13,614 nucleotides of DNA from Bacillota bacterium (GTDB lineage: Bacteria > Bacillota > Clostridia > Oscillospirales > Ruminococcaceae), in the NCBI GenBank assembly GCA_023413185.1, contig JAEZQD010000105.1, positions 1 to 13,614 of the forward strand, in the 5' to 3' direction. Within the stretch, counting starts at the first letter, position 1. Each line of letters starts with the position of its first letter. Of the stretch, positions 8,135-13,614 are shown one piece after another. The notes beneath the pieces are model-generated. The model saw only the letters and a program-made list of their open reading frames with translations, did not search any database and was not told where the DNA came from. The translations under genes and the position numbers were made by a program.

Positions 8135-9187
8135 ATGGGATATGAACTCTGCGATAAAATAAAGCATATGACCCCATACGAGCCGATCAGCGGCAGTTAC
8201 CCCATCCGACTTGACGCAAACGAATCCTTTTTACAGCCGGATGAAATGCTGCAACTGAAGATAATTGAAGCGGTGGCGGGCGTCTCGATGAACCGTTACC
8301 CCGATGCATTGGCGGCAGATGTATGCGCAGCTTTTGCAAAACGGTTTCAGGTACAGCCCGAGAATGTTGTGGCGGGCAACGGTTCAGACGAGTTGATTTC
8401 GGTTATTATCGCCGGCATGCTGCAAAAGGGCGAGCCGCTGCTGACGCTTGCACCCGATTTTTCGATGTATCGTTTTTACGGCGAGCTGCAGGAGCTAAAC
8501 CTTGTCACGCTGCAAAAGGGTAAGGATTTGACCGTTACGGCAAAGGAGATTATTAAAGCGGCAAAACAAGCAGGCGCAAAGGCGATTATATTCTCAAACC
8601 CCTGTAATCCTACATCCCTAATGATGGACGCGAAGGATGTTCTGGAGCTGGCAGAGCAAACCGACGCGCTCGTTATTGTGGACGAGGCGTATATGGATTT
8701 TTCAGACCAGTCCATCCTGTGTAAAGCGCCGGAGCTTGACAATGTGATTGTGCTCAAAACCTGTTCCAAGGCAATGGGTGCGGCGGCGCTGCGCCTTGGC
8801 TTTGCCGTGACCAATACAAAGATAGCAAACGCGTTGCGCGCGGCAAAATCGCCTTATAACACCGACGCACTTTCTCAGGCAATCGGAACCGTTTTACTGG
8901 GCGAGGATGAATACCTTGACTATTGCGTCAGCGCCATTAAATGCAGCCGCGACATCCTGTATGAAGGGTTAACAAGGCTTGCGGAGTTTAAGAAGAACAG
9001 TATTATCAAGGTGTATAAACCCCAGACCAATTTTATTTTAATAGAGCTGGTCGACGCAAAAGCGTGCTTTAGCGAATTGCTTAAACTGGGGATTGTTGTA
9101 CGGCTTATGGGCGATTGCCTGCGCATCACAGCGGGAACCGACGTCGAGAATGCGTCGCTGTTATCTGCGCTTGCTAAGCTGCTGTAA
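8135..9187 (+). CDS. hisC: Histidinol-phosphate aminotransferase (PLP-dependent)
   Basis: HisC transfers an amino group from glutamate to imidazole acetol phosphate, giving histidinol phosphate. It is a fold-type I PLP enzyme of 350 residues, the normal length. Visible landmarks are the substrate-side RLDANES near the N-terminus, RYPDA, GNGSDELI, SNPCNPT with Asn158, IVDEAYMDF with Asp183 and Tyr186, and the Schiff-base lysine Lys212 in KTCSKAMGAAALRLGFA. A C-terminal RITAGT segment supplies the expected carboxylate-binding arginine. GGAAAGG at 8118-8124 precedes the ATG by 10 bases. Related aminotransferases act on aromatic amino acids, but the position between hisD and hisB and the motif set make HisC the clear choice. 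The SKAMGAAALRLG segment is slightly different from the common SKAFGLAGLRVG. Confidence 0.96.
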   Translation: MGYELCDKIKHMTPYEPISGSYPIRLDANESFLQPDEMLQLKIIEAVAGVSMNRYPDALAADVCAAFAKRFQVQPENVVAGNGSDELISVIIAGMLQKGEPLLTLAPDFSMYRFYGELQELNLVTLQKGKDLTVTAKEIIKAAKQAGAKAIIFSNPCNPTSLMMDAKDVLELAEQTDALVIVDEAYMDFSDQSILCKAPELDNVIVLKTCSKAMGAAALRLGFAVTNTKIANALRAAKSPYNTDALSQAIGTVLLGEDEYLDYCVSAIKCSRDILYEGLTRLAEFKKNSIIKVYKPQTNFILIELVDAKACFSELLKLGIVVRLMGDCLRITAGTDVENASLLSALAKLL

Positions 9188-9233
9188 ACAGGGGTAAACA
9201 AAAAACACAAACATAAAGGAGGGCGGACAAGCC

Positions 9234-9815
9234 ATGAGAGAGGCGCAAAAGCAAAGAACCAGCAAGGAGACGGATGTTTCTGTCGGGGTTAATCTAGACG
9301 GGGCAGGAAAGACGGATATCTCCACCGGAATCGGTTTTTTTGACCATATGCTTACGGCGTTTGCGGTACATGCGGGGTTTGACCTTACCGTTCAGGCAAC
9401 AGGCGACCTTGAGGTTGACTGTCACCACACGGTGGAGGATGTGGGCATTGTTTTAGGGCAGGCGTTTGCTTTGGCGCTAAGCGATAAGTCCGGCATTGCG
9501 CGTTACGGCAGCTTTACCGTCCCCATGGATGAATCGCTGGCGTTCTGCTCGCTGGATATCAGCGGGAGACCCTACCTTGTGTTTGACTGCCCGTTTGCCA
9601 ATCATCAGATTGGCACGATGGATACCGCTATGGTAGAGGAGTTTTTTCGTGCCTTTGCGTTTCACGCGGGCATTACACTACACATCAAACTGTGGTATGG
9701 CGCAAACGATCACCACAAGTGCGAAGCGGTGTTTAAGTCCGTGGCACATGCCCTGCGCCTTGCGGTAAAGGCAACCGACAGCGGACTGCTTTCCACCAAA
9801 GGGGTGCTCGACTGA
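9234..9815 (+). CDS. hisB: Imidazoleglycerol-phosphate dehydratase (monofunctional)
   Basis: This enzyme removes water from imidazole glycerol phosphate to give imidazole acetol phosphate, using a di-manganese site. The 193-residue protein is the dehydratase alone. It has the duplicated metal-binding motifs of the family: GFFDHML (Asp37-His38), DCHHTVED (His64, His65, Glu68) and NDHHKCEAVFKSVAHALR (His160, His161, Glu164). The HAD-type histidinol-phosphate phosphatase domain found in the bifunctional HisB of enterobacteria is absent, so another gene must supply that step. A strong Shine-Dalgarno AAAGGAGGG (9215-9223) lies 10 bases upstream of the ATG, the best match to consensus in the operon. 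The gap from hisC is 46 bases and shows nothing else. Confidence 0.97.
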   Translation: MREAQKQRTSKETDVSVGVNLDGAGKTDISTGIGFFDHMLTAFAVHAGFDLTVQATGDLEVDCHHTVEDVGIVLGQAFALALSDKSGIARYGSFTVPMDESLAFCSLDISGRPYLVFDCPFANHQIGTMDTAMVEEFFRAFAFHAGITLHIKLWYGANDHHKCEAVFKSVAHALRLAVKATDSGLLSTKGVLD

Positions 9816-9848
9816 TTATTCTTGCGAATTGAAAGGCGTGGTTAGATC

Positions 9849-10448
9849 ATGATTGCAATCATAGACTATGGCGCGGGCAATCTGTTTTCGGCTAAAAATG
9901 CGCTGGATTTTCTGGGGTTTGAAAACTGCATCACCTCTGACACAAAGGTGCTGGAACAAGCGGATAAGCTGATACTGCCGGGCGTTGGGGCGTTCCCCGA
10001 CGCGATGCGGATGCTTAATCAAAGCGGTCTGGTGCAAACCATCAAGCAGCAGGCAGAAATAAAACCCCTGCTTGGCATCTGTGTGGGCATGCAGATGCTG
10101 TTCGAAAAGGGCTATGAGTTTGTGCAAACGGATGGTCTGGGGCTGATTGATGGCAGCGTGCGTAAGATTGAGAGCAACGGACTTAAAATTCCGCACATCG
10201 GTTGGAATGACCTCACCTACCAAAACTCGTGCGCAATGCTTAATGGGGTAAGCGAACACAGCTATGTGTATTTTGTTCACTCATTCTGCGCAGAAACCGC
10301 GGATGAAAATATAGCGGCGTACACGGTATACGGTCAAAAAATTCCGGCGCTCGTGCACAGGGACAACGTTTACGGCGTACAGTATCATCCCGAAAAGAGC
10401 GGCGAAATCGGGCTTCGGATGCTGAAAAACTTCTGCGAGTTACAGTAA
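9849..10448 (+). CDS. hisH: Imidazole glycerol phosphate synthase, glutamine amidotransferase subunit HisH
   Basis: HisH is the class I glutaminase half of imidazole glycerol phosphate synthase. It releases ammonia from glutamine and passes it to the HisF barrel. The 199-residue length is typical. The catalytic triad is visible: nucleophile Cys78 in LLGICVGMQMLF, and His180 and Glu182 in VQYHPEKSG. The N-terminal IIDYGAGN and the LPGVGAF segments are also characteristic, as is PHIGWN in the middle. GAAAGG at 9831-9836 is 12 bases from the ATG. It is separated from its partner hisF by hisA and the GNAT gene, the first of which is usual and the second not. Confidence 0.97.
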   Translation: MIAIIDYGAGNLFSAKNALDFLGFENCITSDTKVLEQADKLILPGVGAFPDAMRMLNQSGLVQTIKQQAEIKPLLGICVGMQMLFEKGYEFVQTDGLGLIDGSVRKIESNGLKIPHIGWNDLTYQNSCAMLNGVSEHSYVYFVHSFCAETADENIAAYTVYGQKIPALVHRDNVYGVQYHPEKSGEIGLRMLKNFCELQ

Positions 10449-10498
10449 GAACGATTACTCTGCCGGTTTCACCCCACAGAAAGGGCGTAAGTATTTGT

Positions 10499-11224
10499 AT
10501 GATAATCTTTCCCGCAATCGATATCAAGGATAAAACCTGTGTGCGGTTAACGCAAGGCGATTTTTCCACCGTGCAGCAGGTTGCCGATAACCCGTATGAC
10601 ACTGCCCGCGCGTTTCAGACCGCTGGTGCAGAGTGGATTCACATGGTAGATCTGGATGGAGCGAAAAGTGCTACACCGCAAAACAGCGAGATATTTTTGG
10701 GTGTTGCAAAGCAAACTGGGCTTAAGGTACAGGTGGGCGGTGGAATCCGCACGATGGAAACGGTGGAGTACTATCTGTCGGGCGGTATTGCCCGTGTCAT
10801 ACTCGGTTCCGCTGCGATCAAGAGACCCGATTTTGTTCGGCAGGCGGTAAAGGACTATGGTTCTCGCATCGCCGTAGGCATCGACGCCAAAAATGGGATG
10901 GCGGCGGCGGAGGGTTGGCTGGACGCAAGTACCGTTGATTATATTGAGCTTGCCAAACGCATGGAGAGCATTGGTGTTAAGTGTATTATCTTTACAGATA
11001 TATCGAAGGACGGGACACTTGCGGGACCCAATACTGCGCAGCTTGGAGAACTGCAGAATGCGGTTTCGTGTGACATCATCGCAAGCGGCGGCATTCGAGA
11101 CATCGAGCATATCAAGGCATTGCGTGTGATGGGGCTTTACGGTGCAATCTGCGGTAAGAGCCTGTATCAGGGAACACTCGACCTTGCGCAGGCGATTGAG
11201 CTGAGTGTGGAGCAAGTGGACTGA
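10499..11224 (+). CDS. hisA: Phosphoribosylformimino-5-aminoimidazole carboxamide ribotide isomerase HisA
   Basis: HisA opens the ribose ring of ProFAR by an Amadori rearrangement to give PRFAR, the substrate of HisF. The 241-residue protein is a (beta-alpha)8 barrel and a paralogue of HisF. Catalytic Asp8 (FPAIDIKDK) and Asp129 (VGIDAKNG) are present. The two half-barrel phosphate-binding segments are seen as VQVGGGIRT with LGSAAI, and as IIASGGIRD. The TDISKDGT segment with Asp167 and Thr171 is also conserved. It can be told from HisF by its N-terminus, because HisF begins with an RIIPCLDVK-type motif. AGAAAGGG (10478-10485) lies 13 bases before the ATG. The 50-base gap from hisH includes a CCCC run just before this site that could pair with its GGG. 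Confidence 0.97.
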   Translation: MIIFPAIDIKDKTCVRLTQGDFSTVQQVADNPYDTARAFQTAGAEWIHMVDLDGAKSATPQNSEIFLGVAKQTGLKVQVGGGIRTMETVEYYLSGGIARVILGSAAIKRPDFVRQAVKDYGSRIAVGIDAKNGMAAAEGWLDASTVDYIELAKRMESIGVKCIIFTDISKDGTLAGPNTAQLGELQNAVSCDIIASGGIRDIEHIKALRVMGLYGAICGKSLYQGTLDLAQAIELSVEQVD

Positions 11225-11243
11225 TAATACGTTGTCGGGAAAT

Positions 11244-11249
11244 GAAGGG
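11244..11249 (+). promoter_or_regulatory. Ribosome binding site deciding the start of the GNAT gene
   Basis: GAAGGG lies 5 bases before the ATG at 11255. A GTG at 11249 in the same frame overlaps the last base of this site and has no good site of its own, so the ATG at 11255 is chosen. Confidence 0.6.
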
Positions 11250-11254
11250 TGCAA

Positions 11255-12010
11255 ATGTCAAGTAATAATGACACGGTTTTTTACGAAGAACTTTCGATGA
11301 ACGCGCATCCCTCGTTGAAAACACAGGTGTATGATGGCTGGATATTGAGGTTCTCAAACGGGTATACCAACAGAGCCAATTCGGTTAATCCGCTCTATCA
11401 TGGAGTTTTGCCGCTGGCAGACAAGATCGATCATTGCGAAAAGGTGTACCGCAGCCAGAACCTTCCGGTTGTATTCAAGTTGACACACGTATGTGACGAT
11501 GCTCTCGACAAGCTTCTTCAGGCCAGAGGGTACCGTATCGTGTCCCCAACGAGTATAATGACAATGGACATAAGAAGCTTTCACCATGTTTCTTCCGATT
11601 TTTATGTGAGTCGCTTTGTGGAAGAAGACTGGACAAGCAGTTATTTCTCTCTTAACGGACTGACAGACAGCCAAAAAATAGCCACCGCAACGCTTATGCT
11701 CCGCAGTATCCAGCATACGGTTTTATGCGGGATGGTTAAGAAAAACGGGCAAACAATTGCCTGCGGGCTGTGTGTGATAGAAAGAGGGTATGCAGGCTTG
11801 TTTGACATTGTGGTGGACAATGCATACCGAGGGCAAGGTTACGGCTATGAAATCTGCTGCTCTTTATTAAATGAGGCAAAAAAGCATGGGGCAGAGGGCG
11901 CGTATCTACAGGTGGTTCAGTCCAACTTCAAAGCAATTGCGCTTTACAACAAAATGGGCTTTTCCAATCTGTATGAATACTGGTATCGGGTCAACGACAC
12001 CGTTGTCTGA
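11255..12010 (+). CDS. GNAT-family N-acetyltransferase of unknown substrate, within the his operon
   Basis: This 251-residue protein has a C-terminal GNAT fold, the acetyl-CoA-dependent N-acyltransferase superfamily. The acetyl-CoA-binding motif A is seen as FDIVVDNAYRGQGYG, with Arg192-x-x-Gly195-x-Gly197, followed by a helix. Motif B is seen as NFKAIALYNKMGF, with Tyr231 in the place of the usual general-acid tyrosine. The N-terminal half has a separate recognisable block, GWILRFSNGYTNRANSVNPLY (about 28-48), then a region resembling a second, degenerate GNAT half; this two-part layout is known from other uncharacterised acetyltransferases. It lies 30 bases after hisA and 110 bases before hisF, so it is probably co-transcribed. 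It is not a histidine pathway enzyme. By hand count, 11281-11640 is about 47 % G+C, against about 53 % for 12121-12480 in hisF, which suggests later insertion. The substrate cannot be read from the sequence. Confidence 0.85.
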   Translation: MSSNNDTVFYEELSMNAHPSLKTQVYDGWILRFSNGYTNRANSVNPLYHGVLPLADKIDHCEKVYRSQNLPVVFKLTHVCDDALDKLLQARGYRIVSPTSIMTMDIRSFHHVSSDFYVSRFVEEDWTSSYFSLNGLTDSQKIATATLMLRSIQHTVLCGMVKKNGQTIACGLCVIERGYAGLFDIVVDNAYRGQGYGYEICCSLLNEAKKHGAEGAYLQVVQSNFKAIALYNKMGFSNLYEYWYRVNDTVV

Positions 12011-12040
12011 CGAGTATCGCCTTTTATATTGCGGTCATGG

Positions 12041-12069
12041 TTGTGATAACCCTGCAGCCTCGATATATA
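12041..12069 (+). promoter_or_regulatory. Weak candidate internal promoter ahead of hisF
   Basis: TTGTGA (12041-12046) and TATATA (12064-12069) are separated by exactly 17 bases, and each matches 4 of 6 consensus positions. They sit in the 110-base gap between the GNAT gene and hisF, the longest gap inside the operon and visibly A+T-rich. The match is modest and A+T-rich gaps give such hits by chance, so this is only a candidate for a secondary promoter serving hisF-hisI-hisE. Confidence 0.25.
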
Positions 12070-12104
12070 GGCGGAAACAGTACGATATAAAAATGGTTAA
12101 ATAT

Positions 12105-12109
12105 AAAGG
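12105..12109 (+). promoter_or_regulatory. Ribosome binding site deciding the hisF start
   Basis: AAAGG lies 11 bases before the ATG at 12121 but only 2 bases before the in-frame GTG at 12112. This, and the family N-terminus MLAKRIIPCLDV, fix the start at 12121. Confidence 0.6.
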
Positions 12110-12120
12110 TTGTGAAACGG

Positions 12121-12888
12121 ATGCTAGCAAAACGAATCATTCCCTGCCTGGATGTAAAGAATGGCAAGGTGGTTAAGGGCATAAACTTTGTTGATATTAA
12201 AGAGGTCGGCGATCCGGTGGAATGTGCCATCGAATACAACCGTCAGGGCGCGGACGAAATCACATTTCTTGACATCACCGCAACGCATGAGGGCAGGGGC
12301 ACGATGATTGACGTGGTGCGCCGTACCGCGCGTAACGTCTTTGTTCCGCTCACCGTTGGCGGCGGCATCAGAACCATCGAGGATTTTCGCGATATCCTGC
12401 GTGCGGGTGCCGATAAGATATCGGTAAACTCCGCGGCGGTTCACAACCCGGAGCTTGTAAAGAATGCTGCGGATAAGTTCGGCAGCCAGTGCGTTGTCGT
12501 TGCCATCGACGCAAGAAGGGCGCAAGACGGCACCTTTCATGTTGTAATCAACGGTGGGCGCATCGATACGGGTCTTGACGCAATTAAATGGGCGCAGCAG
12601 GTGTACCGCCTTGGTGCGGGCGAGATCCTGCTCACGTCCATGGACACGGACGGAACAAAAAACGGATTTGATATTGAGCTAACCGACATCGTCTCAAGCA
12701 TGCTGGATATCCCCGTCATCGCATCCGGCGGCTGCGGAACACTGGATCATTTTTCCGAGGTGTTTCAAAAGTCGGGGGCGGACGCGGCGCTTGCGGCATC
12801 GCTTTTTCATTACGGGGAGCTGACGGTCTCGGAGGTTAAGCGACACCTTAATCAAAACGGAATTCCGGTAAGGTTTGCCGATTGCTGA
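12121..12888 (+). CDS. hisF: Imidazole glycerol phosphate synthase, cyclase subunit HisF
   Basis: HisF uses ammonia from HisH to convert PRFAR to imidazole glycerol phosphate and AICAR; the AICAR re-enters purine synthesis. The 255-residue (beta-alpha)8 barrel matches the family closely, starting MLAKRIIPCLDVKNG. Catalytic Asp11 (CLDVK) and Asp130 (VAIDARR) fall at the same numbers as in the well-studied Thermotoga maritima enzyme. The half-barrel phosphate-binding segments VGGGIRT and IASGGCG, and GADAALAASLFH near the end, are conserved. An in-frame GTG nine bases upstream would add Met-Lys-Arg, but it lies on top of the ribosome binding site and is rejected. The gene follows the GNAT gene after an unusually long 110-base gap and precedes hisI by 39 bases. 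Confidence 0.97.
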   Translation: MLAKRIIPCLDVKNGKVVKGINFVDIKEVGDPVECAIEYNRQGADEITFLDITATHEGRGTMIDVVRRTARNVFVPLTVGGGIRTIEDFRDILRAGADKISVNSAAVHNPELVKNAADKFGSQCVVVAIDARRAQDGTFHVVINGGRIDTGLDAIKWAQQVYRLGAGEILLTSMDTDGTKNGFDIELTDIVSSMLDIPVIASGGCGTLDHFSEVFQKSGADAALAASLFHYGELTVSEVKRHLNQNGIPVRFADC

Positions 12889-12927
12889 CAAACGCGATAT
12901 CTTTATGGCATAAGGAGTAACAAGAAC

Positions 12928-13260
12928 ATGAATCTTGACGTATACTTTCAAAAAGGTGAGCTAATCCCCACCATTGTGCAGCAAAGCGGCACCAACGAGG
13001 TGCTGATGCTTGCTTATATGAATAAGGAAAGCCTTGCCAAGACGATTGAGACGGGCTATACTTGGTTTTATTCTCGCTCTCGGCAGCAGTTATGGAACAA
13101 GGGGGCGACCTCGGGTCATCTGCAGAAGGTTTGTTCCATCACCGCCGATTGCGACAACGACACGTTGCTGGTTGTCGTAAACCAAACAGGGGTCGCCTGC
13201 CATACCGGCAGCAGAACCTGTTTTTTTAACCAAATCGTAGAACAACAGGGGGATGAGTAA
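12928..13260 (+). CDS. hisI: Phosphoribosyl-AMP cyclohydrolase
   Basis: This metal-dependent hydrolase opens the adenine ring of phosphoribosyl-AMP, the third step of the pathway. The 110-residue protein is the single-domain form. It has the family core WNKGATSGHLQKV, the acidic cluster ADCDND (Asp74, Asp76, Asp78) expected to hold magnesium, and the zinc-binding cysteines Cys75, Cys91 (GVACHTG) and Cys98 (RTCFF). AAGGAG (12912-12917) lies 10 bases before the ATG. Many bacteria fuse this domain to HisE in one protein; here a stop codon and a 2-base gap separate them, so they are distinct but tightly coupled genes. The frame break is clean, with a proper start and ribosome binding site for hisE, so this is not a broken fusion. 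Confidence 0.97.
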   Translation: MNLDVYFQKGELIPTIVQQSGTNEVLMLAYMNKESLAKTIETGYTWFYSRSRQQLWNKGATSGHLQKVCSITADCDNDTLLVVVNQTGVACHTGSRTCFFNQIVEQQGDE

Positions 13261-13262
13261 CG

Positions 13263-13589
13263 ATGATGGATACGCTCAACGGTCTGTATGAACTGATTAA
13301 AGAGCGCAAGCAAACCCCGCAGGAGGGTTCCTACACCTGCTATCTGTTTGATAAGGGTCTTGACAAGATACTTAAAAAATGCGGCGAGGAGTGCAGCGAA
13401 ACGATTGTTGCCGCCAAGAACAATGACAACACAGAGACGGCAAACGAACTTTGTGACCTGATGTACCACCTGTTGGTGTTGATGGTCGAGCAGGGGATTG
13501 AGCTGAGTGAGGTTGAGAAGATTCTTGAGCAGCGCAGGGCAAAAATCGGCAACCTCAAGCAGTTTCATCAAACGGATAAGGATTCATAA
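13263..13589 (+). CDS. hisE: Phosphoribosyl-ATP pyrophosphatase
   Basis: HisE hydrolyses phosphoribosyl-ATP to phosphoribosyl-AMP and pyrophosphate, the second step. The 108-residue, all-helical protein belongs to the MazG-like fold. The metal-binding acidic motifs are visible as GEECSE (Glu42, Glu43, Glu46) and ELCDLMYH (Glu62, Asp65, His69). The start is ATG at 13263, with a second ATG immediately after at 13266. A G-rich site, AGGGGG (13247-13252), inside the end of hisI serves as ribosome binding site, 10 bases from the first ATG. The gene begins 2 bases after the hisI stop, which points to translational coupling. It is the last his gene in view. Only 25 bases follow, too few to show a terminator, so the operon may continue. 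Confidence 0.96.
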   Translation: MMDTLNGLYELIKERKQTPQEGSYTCYLFDKGLDKILKKCGEECSETIVAAKNNDNTETANELCDLMYHLLVLMVEQGIELSEVEKILEQRRAKIGNLKQFHQTDKDS

Positions 13590-13614
13590 GAAATCCGCAC
13601 GAATACTGAAAAAA

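Noticed and set aside
12093..12176. A 27-codon open frame in the gap before hisF, beginning with ATG at 12093
   Set aside because: It overlaps the start of hisF in another frame, has no convincing ribosome binding site, and its codons are merely hisF read out of frame.
13241..13266. hisI and hisE as a frameshifted hisIE fusion
   Set aside because: hisI has a natural C-terminus and hisE has its own ATG and G-rich ribosome binding site. Separate genes are common, so no lesion is needed to explain the break.

Overview
The window looks like chromosomal DNA of a Gram-positive Clostridia-type anaerobe of moderate G+C. A 360-base stretch of hisF that I counted by hand is about 53 % G+C, which would suit an Oscillospiraceae/Ruminococcaceae-like lineage. 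The main evidence for a Firmicute is a full-length PolC-type DNA polymerase III with an inserted proofreading domain, sitting directly downstream of ispG. All genes are on the + strand. I see no mobile element, CRISPR array, rRNA or tRNA.

Layout: (1) 1-366 is the 3' end of ispG (isoprenoid synthesis, MEP pathway). (2) 402-4778 is polC. (3) 4779-4917 is a control region with a good sigma-A-type promoter and a perfect inverted repeat covering its -10 element. (4) 4918-13589 is a compact histidine operon in the order hisZ-hisG-hisD-hisC-hisB-hisH-hisA-[GNAT acetyltransferase]-hisF-hisI-hisE. Most gaps are 2-50 bases. The exception is a 110-base gap before hisF, which holds a weak candidate internal promoter.

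How the genes work together: HisG (short form) with HisZ condenses ATP and PRPP. HisE and HisI hydrolyse and open the product, and HisA isomerises it. HisH feeds ammonia to HisF to make imidazole glycerol phosphate plus AICAR. HisB dehydrates this, HisC transaminates it, and HisD performs the last two oxidations. Every step is covered except histidinol-phosphate dephosphorylation: HisB here is only the dehydratase, and no phosphatase gene is present. The catalytic residues I checked are intact in all the enzymes.

No previously undescribed multi-gene system is visible; this is mostly a textbook biosynthetic locus. The points that deserve a second look are the operator-like repeat on the hisZ promoter (possibly for a TrpR-like HisR/YerC repressor), the unexplained GNAT gene inside the operon, the spacer and possible promoter before hisF, and the missing phosphatase.
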